This document shows, in pieces, positions 1 to 5,698 of a stretch of DNA of 7,144 nucleotides. Origin of the DNA: CAZKTS01 sp964555735 (lineage in GTDB: Bacteria; Actinomycetota; Acidimicrobiia; IMCC26256; PALSA-555); assembly GCA_964555735.1 (NCBI GenBank), contig CAZKTS010000069.1:1-7144 (forward strand). Reading direction: 5' to 3'. A model generated the notes under the pieces. It saw only the letters and a list, made by a program, of their open reading frames with translations. It did no database searches and was not told where the DNA came from. Position 1 is the first letter of the stretch; each line of letters opens with the position of its first letter. Made by a program: the position numbers and the translations under genes.

Positions 1-314
1 GCCACGAACGTCTGGATGCCCAGGTTGACCTTGAGCTCCCAGTAGACGAACGCCATCAGCATCCCGATGGCGCCCTGCGCGAAGTTGAAGATGCCCGAGG
101 TCGTGTACGTGACCACGAGGCCCGACGCCGCGACGGCGTAGATCGAGCCGAGGGTGACGCCGACGACGAGGAAGCGCAGGATCGAGTCGGCGTTGACGTC
201 GTAGCCCGCCCACGACTCCTGGACGACGAAGCCGACGAAGATCGCCACCACCAGTGCAGCCACCAAGGTGGGCCGCGACTGGCGACTCGTCATCCGACTG
301 GTGATCGCGGTCAC
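1..314 (-). CDS. livH: LivH-type ABC transporter permease, N-terminal part (runs off left edge)
   Basis: Membrane permease of a branched-chain-amino-acid-type (HAAT family) ABC importer; only the first 104 codons are present. After a short basic N-terminus there is a hydrophobic segment at about residues 16-31 (LVAALVVAIFVGFVV). Then comes the LivH signature: a helix with GSIYAVAASGLVVTY followed by TSGIFNFAQGAIGM, where NFAQG is highly characteristic of the family. The GTG start at 312-314 is chosen because AGGAG lies at 319-323, 4 bases upstream; an in-frame ATG at 291-293 has no comparable site. The gene lies downstream of the solute-binding protein gene in the same direction, separated by a hairpin and a candidate promoter of its own. 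Transport of branched-chain amino acids is not implied: this family also carries amides, urea, and aromatic and other organic acids. Family assignment is firm; the substrate is unknown. It may continue into a LivH-LivM fusion outside the window. Confidence 0.9.
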   Translation of the reverse strand, partial: MTAITSRMTSRQSRPTLVAALVVAIFVGFVVQESWAGYDVNADSILRFLVVGVTLGSIYAVAASGLVVTYTTSGIFNFAQGAIGMLMAFVYWELKVNLGIQTFV

Positions 315-318
315 ACGT

Positions 319-323
319 CTCCT
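319..323 (-). promoter_or_regulatory. Ribosome binding site of the permease gene
   Basis: AGGAG on the minus strand, 4 bases before the GTG at 312-314. It is one of the few clear Shine-Dalgarno sequences in the window and decides the GTG start over the ATG seven codons further in. Confidence 0.6.
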
Positions 324-348
324 CTCGGAGGGCCGGACAGCTCAGCGC

Positions 349-371
349 GGGATTCTGCCCCCGGGTCGAAC
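349..371. repeat. Copy 1 of a 23-bp imperfect direct repeat (promoter core of permease gene)
   Basis: Twenty of 23 bases match 1849-1871 (plus-strand pattern GGGATTCTG-n-CC-n-CGGGT-n-GAAC). The three mismatches are single and spread out. The next matching bases are CAA at 378-380 against 1878-1880, so the two copies keep the same length across a presumed promoter spacer. Confidence 0.75.
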
Positions 372-380
372 CCCGCGCAA
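352..380 (-). promoter_or_regulatory. Candidate promoter of the permease gene
   Basis: On the minus strand, TTGCGC at 375-380 (-35) and CAGAAT at 352-357 (-10) are separated by exactly 17 bases. The predicted transcript would start near 345, leaving about 30 bases of leader with the ribosome site inside. The -35 alone is poor (TTG only), but the whole element is a near copy of the better promoter at 1852-1880 before the binding-protein gene, which supports it. Not verified by mapped transcripts. Confidence 0.5.
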
Positions 381-392
381 CGGCGCGTCAGG
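380..392. promoter_or_regulatory. Degenerate operator-like site upstream of the permease promoter
   Basis: ACGGCGCGTCAGG matches 1886-1898 (ACGGCCCGTCAGG) at 12 of 13 bases. It keeps one intact half (CGTCAG) of the 15-bp palindrome at 1883-1897 and four bases of the other half. It touches the candidate -35 at 375-380, as the complete palindrome lies near the -35 of the binding-protein promoter. It also overlaps the first two bases of the hairpin at 391-420. Confidence 0.4.
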
Positions 393-420
393 GGCGTCGC
401 GGCGATGGCCGCGACGCCCC
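391..420 (-). terminator. 12-bp hairpin between binding-protein and permease genes
   Basis: Perfect inverted repeat: GGGGCGTCGCGG (391-402), 6-base loop, CCGCGACGCCCC (409-420). It begins 21 bases downstream of the binding-protein stop codon. No T-run follows on the minus strand, so it may be a partial terminator or an mRNA-stabilising 3' end that keeps binding-protein transcript more abundant than permease transcript. That is a common arrangement in ABC importers. Confidence 0.6.
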
Positions 421-441
421 CGAACGTCACCGAGTGGTGTG

Positions 442-1767
442 TCAGCCCCCGACAGCGAGGTCGAAGGTGACGTTGTTCTTCTTGTTGCAGTCGAAGGTGG
501 CGGCCTTCTTCGGGTACACCCGCTTGAACTCGCCGTTCTGGACCTGCACCAGCGCGTAGCAAGGGGACACCTTGCGGTCGCCGATGTCGGTCGTCGCGGC
601 CATGCCGTCGGCGTCGAAGCCGTTGGTGTTGTTCATCTGCTCGAGCACTGCGGCTCGGGTGACGCCGTTGACGCCGTCGGCCTTCACGACCGCTTCGACC
701 GCGTCACGCAGGAAGATGCCCGCGATCCACGCCTGCGCACCGAAGCCATCGGCCTTGTCCTTGCCGGTGAACTTCAGGAAGTTCGCCGTCATCTTGTTGG
801 CGCCGGCCTCCTCGAACGGGACGAAGGTGACCGAGACGTACTCGTTCTCGACGTCTGCTCCACCCTGCTCGATGAACTTCTGGTCGTAGCACTGCACCGT
901 GCAGGCCCACGTGATGTCGTCCGGGTTCAGGCCCTGGAGCTTGGCCTCCTTGCGGAGCGACACCGTGCTGGCGAAGTTGGAGCCGGACTCGGCGTAGTTC
1001 GAGCCGTCCTCCCGCATCTGCTGCACCACCGGCGTGTACGCGCTCTGCGGTGCACGAGCCGAGATCGGCGTGATCGCGTCGTCCTTGATGCCCTGCTTGA
1101 TGACACCGGTCGCGGTCACCAGGTTGGCGCGCGTCGGCGACGGCAGGTCACCCGACAGGATGAACGACCCCTGCAGGTCCTTGCTGACTTCCTTCAGGAA
1201 GTAGCGGGCCCGACCACCCTGCGCGGTGTAGGTCTGCGGGTCGGAGTCCTTGGTGTCGCAGTGGATCTGCGGCGGGTTCACCGGGAACGACACCGGCGAG
1301 CACTGCTGCACGACCTCGGTGGTGACCACCGGGACGTCCGGGATGCCCGTCGCCGCGCCGGCCTTGTCCACGCAGCCGACCATGTCGTCGACGTTGGTCA
1401 GGAACAACGCCGACGTCCCGACGATGGCGAAGTCCTCTTCGCACGCCTGGATGACCGCGTTGCGGGCATCGTCGGCGGTGAGCTTGGAGTCGATGAAGTC
1501 GATCACGACCTTGCGCCCGGCCAGGCCGCCGTTCTTGTTCATGTACTTGGCCCAACCCTGGACCCCACTCACGGAGCCCTGGAACAGGCCCGGCGCGAGC
1601 GTGGTGTCGACGTCGGCGATCACCGCGATGCGGATCTCGTCGGCGGTGACACCGATCTCGGAATCACTGGGCTTCTCGCCACCCGATTGCGCACCGGCCA
1701 CCACGGTTGTGGCGCCGAGCACCAGGGCGACCGCGGCGCAGAGCGCCACGACTCGAATCCCCCTCAC
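442..1767 (-). CDS. ABC transporter substrate-binding protein, type 1 periplasmic fold (branched-chain amino acid type)
   Basis: Extracellular receptor that binds the substrate and delivers it to the permease encoded downstream. The 441-residue protein begins with an Arg-containing n-region and a hydrophobic core (residues 6-23), ending in AGA with predicted cleavage after Ala26. The mature start, EIGVTADEIRIAVIADVDT, followed by NKNGGLAGRKVVIDF and EEDFAIVGTSALF, is typical of Peripla_BP_6 proteins such as LivJ/K and their relatives for amides or aromatic acids. Start choice: the GTG at 1765-1767 has AGAGGGGGG just upstream and puts the signal peptide at the very N-terminus. A GTG at 1786-1788 would add seven residues and swallow that ribosome site. 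There is no lipobox cysteine at the cleavage site, so it appears to be freely secreted. The mature chain has eight cysteines, many for this family, suggesting disulfides. Family is certain; ligand unknown. Confidence 0.93.
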   Translation of the reverse strand: MRGIRVVALCAAVALVLGATTVVAGAQSGGEKPSDSEIGVTADEIRIAVIADVDTTLAPGLFQGSVSGVQGWAKYMNKNGGLAGRKVVIDFIDSKLTADDARNAVIQACEEDFAIVGTSALFLTNVDDMVGCVDKAGAATGIPDVPVVTTEVVQQCSPVSFPVNPPQIHCDTKDSDPQTYTAQGGRARYFLKEVSKDLQGSFILSGDLPSPTRANLVTATGVIKQGIKDDAITPISARAPQSAYTPVVQQMREDGSNYAESGSNFASTVSLRKEAKLQGLNPDDITWACTVQCYDQKFIEQGGADVENEYVSVTFVPFEEAGANKMTANFLKFTGKDKADGFGAQAWIAGIFLRDAVEAVVKADGVNGVTRAAVLEQMNNTNGFDADGMAATTDIGDRKVSPCYALVQVQNGEFKRVYPKKAATFDCNKKNNVTFDLAVGG

Positions 1768-1771
1768 GGTT

Positions 1772-1780
1772 CCCCCCTCT
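1772..1780 (-). promoter_or_regulatory. Ribosome binding site of the binding-protein gene
   Basis: AGAGGGGGG on the minus strand, 4 bases before the GTG at 1765-1767. It lies inside the longer reading from 1788, so it argues for the shorter start. Confidence 0.65.
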
Positions 1781-1848
1781 GTCAGCACTGCCGGCCCGGC
1801 CGCCTCGACGGTGAGCCGATGACACGGGCGAGTGTGCCCGAGACCGCG

Positions 1849-1871
1849 GGGATTCTGACCGCGGGTGGAAC
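1849..1871. repeat. Copy 2 of the 23-bp imperfect direct repeat (promoter core of binding-protein gene)
   Basis: Matches 349-371 at 20 of 23 bases, exactly 1,500 bp away. It contains the -10 and most of the spacer of the candidate promoter at 1852-1880. Its GACCGCGGG also repeats 15 bp away (1842-1850 and 1857-1865) inside this copy only. Confidence 0.75.
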
Positions 1872-1880
1872 GCGTTTCAA
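1852..1880 (-). promoter_or_regulatory. Candidate promoter of the binding-protein gene
   Basis: On the minus strand, TTGAAA at 1875-1880 (5 of 6 to the -35 consensus), a 17-base spacer, and CAGAAT at 1852-1857 (4 of 6 to the -10). The transcript would begin near 1845, giving a leader of roughly 80 bases before the GTG at 1767. Element and spacing are copied before the permease gene (352-380). Confidence 0.6.
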
Positions 1881-1882
1881 GT

Positions 1883-1897
1883 CTGACGGCCCGTCAG
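1883..1897. promoter_or_regulatory. 15-bp palindromic operator candidate between divergent promoters
   Basis: Perfect palindrome CTGACGG-C-CCGTCAG. It covers the predicted -35 of the plus-strand operon (1883-1888) and sits 2 bases beyond the predicted -35 of the minus-strand binding-protein promoter (1875-1880). This is where a repressor of the TetR, GntR or MarR kind would control both directions. No regulator gene is in the window, so the protein is unknown. Confidence 0.55.
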
Positions 1898-1911
1898 GTT
1901 TCGAGCATAAG
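1883..1911 (+). promoter_or_regulatory. Candidate promoter of the Rieske operon
   Basis: CTGACG at 1883-1888 (4 of 6 to TTGACA), a 17-base spacer, and CATAAG at 1906-1911 (4 of 6 to TATAAT). A start 7-10 bases downstream falls at about 1918-1921, at or next to the GTG start codon at 1921. This suggests a leaderless or nearly leaderless transcript, which is common in actinobacteria. Confidence 0.45.
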
Positions 1912-1920
1912 GTGACGGCC

Positions 1921-3339
1921 GTGACCACGACCCCGGGCCCCGTGGCCCACCGCCCGAACCTCGCGGACGCCGTCGCGGGCGGTCCCTCCTTCTCCGGCGA
2001 GCTCACCGACGCCGCGCCGGTCGGCTCGACCATCGGCGCGGTCGGCGGGCGCCGCACGCCCGTGAGGGTGCCGGCGTCGCGCTACACCTCGCCCGACTTC
2101 GCCGCCCTCGAGCTCGAACGGCTCTGGCCCCACGTCTGGCAGCTCGCGTGCACGGTCGACCACGTGCGCGAGCCGGGCGACTGGTACGAGTACACCGTCG
2201 GCCCGCTCTCGGTCGTGATCGTGCGCGGCGCCGACGGCGTGCTGCGTGCCTTCCAGAACGTGTGCCTGCACCGGGGGAACGAGCTGTGTCACGGCTCGGG
2301 CACCGGTCGCACCGAGCTGCGGTGCGTGTACCACCGCTGGTGCTGGGACCTCGAGGGCAACCTGCGTGAGGTGCCGTCCCGCAAGGGCTTCGGTGTGCTC
2401 CGCAACGAGGACTACGCGCTCCCCGCGGTGCAGGTGGACACCTGGGGTTGCCTCGTGTTCGTCAACCTCGACCGCGACGCGGAGCCGCTCGCCGACTTCC
2501 TCGCGCCCGTGCCCGAGGACGCCGCGTGGCTGCGCCCCGACGAGTACGCGTGCCGGTACGTCATCACGGTGCCCGTCCCGTGCAACTGGAAGGCGGGCAT
2601 CGACGCGTTCAGCGAGACGTACCACGTGCAGGGCATCCACCGGCAGATGATCGCCTCGACCGACGACGTGAACTCGCCGCAGGAGACCTGGGCCCGCCAC
2701 GGCAAGCTCGGCCAGCCCTACGGCGTCCCGAGCCCGCGTCTGCGCGACGGCGCGACCGACCAGGAGATCTGGGAGTCGTTCATCGCGACCCAGGGCGGAC
2801 GCATCGGGCGGCCGACCCCCGAGGACGCCGGCGACCATCCGCCGCTCGCCGAGGGCGAGTCGATCCGCGACCGCATCGCCACGATGATCCGCGAGCACGC
2901 CGCGGCCGCCGGCGCCGACCTCTCGGACTTCGACGATGCCGCGGTCGTCGACCTCCACCAGTACAACGTCTTCCCCAACATCTCGCCGGTGTTCCTCGCC
3001 GAGAGCCTCAGCGTGCTGCGCTCCCGTCCCGGCGCGACGCCCGACGACTGCTTCCTCGACTTCTTCGTGTGCTCGCGTCGCTCCCCCGGCCTCGCCGACG
3101 ACACCCCGCGCGAGCGCGCCACCGACATGACCATCGAGCCCGGCTCGGTGAGCATCGGGCTGGTCTTCGACCAGGACATCGAGAACCTGCAGCGGGCCCA
3201 ACGCGGCCTGCACCAGCCGGGCTTCACGCACCTCTCGCTCTCGCACGAGGAGCGCCGGATCACGAGCCTCCACCGCAACCTCGAGCGCTACCTCGGCATC
3301 GAGCCCACCGAGCTCACCGGTGGCGAGCCGGCGTCCTGA
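1921..3339 (+). CDS. Rieske non-heme iron oxygenase, alpha (catalytic) subunit
   Basis: Cytoplasmic oxygenase using O2 and electrons from a separate reductase or ferredoxin to hydroxylate or demethylate an organic substrate. The 472-residue protein has a Rieske domain at about 70-190 with [2Fe-2S] ligands C115-x-H117-x17-C135-x2-H138. The catalytic domain follows, with NWKAGIDAFSETYHVQGIH (222-240) giving iron ligands H235 and H240. D419 in FDQDIENLQRAQRGL is the likely third ligand. E232 occupies the inter-subunit bridging-acid position (Asp in naphthalene dioxygenase, Glu in several others). The second Rieske loop reads YHRWCWDLEG instead of the common YHGW. Start: the open frame extends far upstream, antisense to the transporter gene, but homology-like sequence begins only after 1921. 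GTG 1921 follows AAGGTGA and the promoter; GTG 1912 is the alternative. First gene of a four-gene operon, and divergent from the importer. No beta subunit, ferredoxin or reductase is present. Substrate unknown. Confidence 0.9.
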   Translation: MTTTPGPVAHRPNLADAVAGGPSFSGELTDAAPVGSTIGAVGGRRTPVRVPASRYTSPDFAALELERLWPHVWQLACTVDHVREPGDWYEYTVGPLSVVIVRGADGVLRAFQNVCLHRGNELCHGSGTGRTELRCVYHRWCWDLEGNLREVPSRKGFGVLRNEDYALPAVQVDTWGCLVFVNLDRDAEPLADFLAPVPEDAAWLRPDEYACRYVITVPVPCNWKAGIDAFSETYHVQGIHRQMIASTDDVNSPQETWARHGKLGQPYGVPSPRLRDGATDQEIWESFIATQGGRIGRPTPEDAGDHPPLAEGESIRDRIATMIREHAAAAGADLSDFDDAAVVDLHQYNVFPNISPVFLAESLSVLRSRPGATPDDCFLDFFVCSRRSPGLADDTPRERATDMTIEPGSVSIGLVFDQDIENLQRAQRGLHQPGFTHLSLSHEERRITSLHRNLERYLGIEPTELTGGEPAS

Positions 3340-3362
3340 CGCCGGTTCGTCCGAAGACGCAC

Positions 3363-4310
3363 GTGCGCGCGGTCCGCAACACCGAGCAGGGCATCGAGGT
3401 CGTCGAGGTCCCGGACCCCGACGGCGACGGGATCACGGTCGCGGTGCGGTCGTCGGGCATCTGCGGGAGCGACCTGCACATGCTCGCCTACGGCCCGCTG
3501 CCCGTGACGCTCGGCCACGAGTTCGCGGGCGTCCTCGACGACGGCACCCCGGTCGCGGTCGATCCGAGCGCGCCGTGCGGCCACTGCGACCAGTGCCGCT
3601 CCGGTGCGACCCATCGGTGCCGCACCGGCACCGACGGCCTGCTCGGCGTCGGTGCCGACGGCGGGATGGCCGATGCGGTGCGCGTCCGACCGGACGCGAT
3701 CGTCCCGCTCCGCGACGTCGATCCCGCGGACGCGTGTCTCGTCGAGCCGCTCGGCGTCGCGGTGCACGGGCTGCGCATGATGGACCTCGACGGCGACACG
3801 CGCGTCGCGGTGGTCGGCGCGGGAGCGATCGGGCTGGCGGGTGTGGCCGCGGCGGTCGGAGCCGGCGCCGGCGAAGTCGCGCTCGCGGCCCGCTACGAGC
3901 ACCAGCACGCGGCCGGCGAGCGGCTCGGCGCCCGTGCGCTCGACGCCGGCGCGGCCGACGACTTCGACGTCGTCATCGACGCCGCGGGCACCGAAGCGTC
4001 GCTGGCCCAGGCCGCCGACCTCTGCCGCCCGGGTGGCACCGTCGTGTTCCTGAGCACGCACTGGACGCCGGTGGCGATCCCCGGGCTCGCCGCCATGATG
4101 AAGGAGCTCGCCTTCCGCTGGTCGTACACCTACGGCTGCGACGAGCACCAGCACCGCGACCTCGACGCCGCCGCCGCGCTCCTCGCGAGCACGCCCGTCA
4201 TCGCCGACACGCTCGTGACCCACCGCTTCCCGCTCTCCGAGGCGGCCGAGGCGTTCCGCGTCGCGGCCGACCGGTCGGAAGGCGCGATCAAGGTCGTCCT
4301 CGAACCGTGA
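3363..4310 (+). CDS. Zinc-dependent alcohol dehydrogenase (medium-chain family), compact
   Basis: Oxidises an alcohol to an aldehyde or ketone, or the reverse, with a nicotinamide cofactor. Catalytic zinc residues are C34 (GICGSDLH), H52-E53 (GHEFAG) and E128 (LVEPLG). Structural zinc cysteines are C72, C75, C78 and C86 (CGHCDQCRSGATHRC). The Rossmann motif is GAGAIG (152-157). The second strand ends in LAARYEHQ without the usual acidic residue, which suggests NADP(H). At 315 residues it is shorter than the usual 340-350; part of the loss lies between H52 and C72, where the common GDRV-type segment is replaced by a short DDGTPVAVDPSAP stretch. All zinc ligands remain, so it is probably active. 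Start: GTG 3363 gives the family-typical opening RAVRNTEQGIEVVEVPDP and follows a weak GAAGA site. It lies 23 bases after the Rieske stop and overlaps the next gene. It probably acts on the oxygenase product, by context only. Confidence 0.9.
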   Translation: MRAVRNTEQGIEVVEVPDPDGDGITVAVRSSGICGSDLHMLAYGPLPVTLGHEFAGVLDDGTPVAVDPSAPCGHCDQCRSGATHRCRTGTDGLLGVGADGGMADAVRVRPDAIVPLRDVDPADACLVEPLGVAVHGLRMMDLDGDTRVAVVGAGAIGLAGVAAAVGAGAGEVALAARYEHQHAAGERLGARALDAGAADDFDVVIDAAGTEASLAQAADLCRPGGTVVFLSTHWTPVAIPGLAAMMKELAFRWSYTYGCDEHQHRDLDAAAALLASTPVIADTLVTHRFPLSEAAEAFRVAADRSEGAIKVVLEP

Positions 4311-5032
4311 CCCTCGCCGACCGCCACGCCCTCGTCACCGGTGCCGGTTCCGGGATCGGCGCCGCGACCGCCCGTCGACTCGCGGCCGACGGCGCGCGCG
4401 TGGTCGTCGCCGACATCGACGACGACGGCGGACGCGCGGTCGCCGAGGAGATCGGGGGCGCGTTCGTCCGCCTCGACGTCGGCGATCCCGATGCATGGGA
4501 CGCGTTGCTCGCCGAGACCGGCGCCTTCGACCTGGCACACCTCAACGCCGGCATCGCCATGGGCGAGTACCCGGTGCGGATCGAGACCGCATCGGTCGAG
4601 GACTACCGCCGCGTGATGCGCGTCAACGCCGACGGCGTGTTCTTCGGCATCCGCGCCCTGGTGCCGGGCATGGTCGAACGCGGCGGCGGCGCGATCGTGG
4701 CCACCGCGTCGCTGGCGGGCCTCGGGCCGCACGCCGACGATCCGGTGTACGCCGGCACCAAGCACTTCGTCGTCGGCCTCGTGCGCAGCCTGGCGCCGAC
4801 GCTCGCCGAGCAGCGCATCCGCATCAACGCGGTGTGTCCGGGCGGCGTCGACACCGCCTTGCTCGAGACCATCGGCCTCGCCGACCGCCGCTCGGAGGTG
4901 CCCGTGCTCGATCCCGCCGAGGTCGCCGACACGGTGGCCATGCTCCTCGACGCCGACGAGACCGGCGCGGCCTACATGGTGCGCGCCGGGCTCGGGACCG
5001 AGCGCTTTCGGTTTCCCGGTCGTTCCGGCTGA
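4307..5032 (+). CDS. Short-chain dehydrogenase/reductase (SDR, classical type)
   Basis: NAD(P)-dependent oxidoreductase of 241 residues. The cofactor motif TGAGSGIG is at 11-18. D36 at the end of the second strand (VVVADIDDD) points to NAD(H). NAG at 80-82 takes the place of the usual NNAG, with Leu before it. The active site is N107, S135, Y148 and K152 (YAGTK), followed by PGGVDTALL. The C-terminus AAYMVRAGLGTERFRF lacks the common VDGG ending, so substrate-lid and dimer contacts may differ. GTG 4307 overlaps the alcohol dehydrogenase stop (GTGA), so translation is probably coupled; no clear ribosome site is visible. With the preceding dehydrogenase it gives the operon two successive oxidation steps, consistent with breakdown rather than synthesis. 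The substrate cannot be inferred from sequence. Confidence 0.92.
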   Translation: MTLADRHALVTGAGSGIGAATARRLAADGARVVVADIDDDGGRAVAEEIGGAFVRLDVGDPDAWDALLAETGAFDLAHLNAGIAMGEYPVRIETASVEDYRRVMRVNADGVFFGIRALVPGMVERGGGAIVATASLAGLGPHADDPVYAGTKHFVVGLVRSLAPTLAEQRIRINAVCPGGVDTALLETIGLADRRSEVPVLDPAEVADTVAMLLDADETGAAYMVRAGLGTERFRFPGRSG

Positions 5033-5038
5033 CCACCG

Positions 5039-5695
5039 ATGACGCTGCCCCCCGATCCCCGGACGACCTACGACCCGCACCAGCCGGTCGAGGACGACGC
5101 ACGAGCGCACAAGCACGCGCTCGTCGTCGCGGTGAAGCGCCTCATCGAGCTCACCGCGCACCTCGACGTCGAGGAGGTCGACGCCCTCGAGCGTGTGTCG
5201 CGCGCGACCGCGGCGGTCGACGCCGTGTCCGAGGACCTCGAAGCGCTGCCGAGCCTGCACGCCAAAGGCGGGCTCGGCACGGTGGGTGGCGACGACGGCG
5301 CGCTCCTGGAGTGCAGCGGCATCAGCGGACGCAGCAACCCGCTGGCCGCGCCGGTGCAATGGCGCCAGGAGGGCGACCGGTACGTGGGCTGGGCGGTCTA
5401 CTCACCCGCCTACGAGGGACCGGCCGGCAACGTGCACGGCGGCTTCGTGGCCGCGGCGTTCGACGACCTCCTCGGCGCCGCGCAGACGCTGTCGGGCTCG
5501 GCCGGGTACACCGGCACGTTGACCGTGCGCATGGTGCGGCCCACCCCGCTGGGCCGCCGGATCGACTACGAAGCCGCAGTCGACCGCGTCGAGGGCCGCA
5601 AGATCTTCGTGCGCGGCACCGCGCACTTCGACGGCGAGCTGTGCGGCGAGGCCGAGATCGTCTTCATCGCACCGCGCGACGGCGTCGCGCGCTGA
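5039..5695 (+). CDS. PaaI-type hotdog-fold thioesterase with N-terminal helical region
   Basis: Likely acyl-CoA thioesterase of 218 residues. Residues 1-90 are charged and mostly helical (AHKHALVVAVKRLIELTAHLDVEEVDALERVSRATAAVDAV). The hotdog domain covers about 95-210 and shows the family signature GNVHGGFVAAAFDDLLG, with H133-G134-G135 and D142 where catalytic residues sit in this superfamily. It ends with a strand pattern RKIFVRGTAHFDGELCGEAEIVFI. The extra N-terminal part is also seen in actinobacterial members, so it is not a fusion artefact. ATG 5039 starts 6 bases after the dehydrogenase stop, without a clear ribosome site. As last gene of the operon it may release CoA from an end product or remove a dead-end CoA ester. 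A non-hydrolytic hotdog role is possible. Confidence 0.85.
   Translation: MTLPPDPRTTYDPHQPVEDDARAHKHALVVAVKRLIELTAHLDVEEVDALERVSRATAAVDAVSEDLEALPSLHAKGGLGTVGGDDGALLECSGISGRSNPLAAPVQWRQEGDRYVGWAVYSPAYEGPAGNVHGGFVAAAFDDLLGAAQTLSGSAGYTGTLTVRMVRPTPLGRRIDYEAAVDRVEGRKIFVRGTAHFDGELCGEAEIVFIAPRDGVAR
5673..5691. terminator. 8-bp hairpin at the convergent gene junction
   Basis: Perfect inverted repeat CGCGCGAC-GGC-GTCGCGCG. It lies in the last codons of the thioesterase gene, ending 1 base before its stop codon. It also lies 7 bases beyond the stop of the convergent secreted-protein gene. The two stop codons are only 3 bp apart, so this is the only stem near both 3' ends. No T-run on either strand; it might be coincidental GC-rich coding sequence. 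Confidence 0.4.
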
Positions 5696-5698
5696 CCG

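Noticed and set aside
1768..1788. Longer start (GTG at 1786-1788) for the binding protein
   Set aside because: It would encode seven acidic/glycine residues ahead of the signal peptide and include the ribosome site as coding sequence.
1790..1800. Short GCCGG-C-CCGGC stem in the leader of the binding-protein gene
   Set aside because: Five-bp GC stems are expected by chance in this DNA; no further structure supports it.
1842..1865. GACCGCGGG repeated 15 bp apart as activator half-sites
   Set aside because: The second copy is within the conserved promoter core but the first has no counterpart in the permease copy, so the pair is probably coincidental.
268..1920. Open plus-strand frame continuous with the Rieske gene, suggesting a 1,023-residue fusion protein
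   Set aside because: It is antisense to the clearly real binding-protein gene, its translation is low-complexity Arg/Gly/Val-rich text with no domain, and a promoter and GTG start occur at 1883-1923. Open antisense frames are usual in such GC-rich DNA.
1894..3273. 459-codon minus-strand open frame
   Set aside because: Exact antisense of the Rieske gene; Arg/Val/Glu-rich composition, no recognisable domain.
4130..5359. 409-codon minus-strand open frame
   Set aside because: Antisense across the dehydrogenase, SDR and thioesterase genes, whose active-site motifs are intact on the plus strand.
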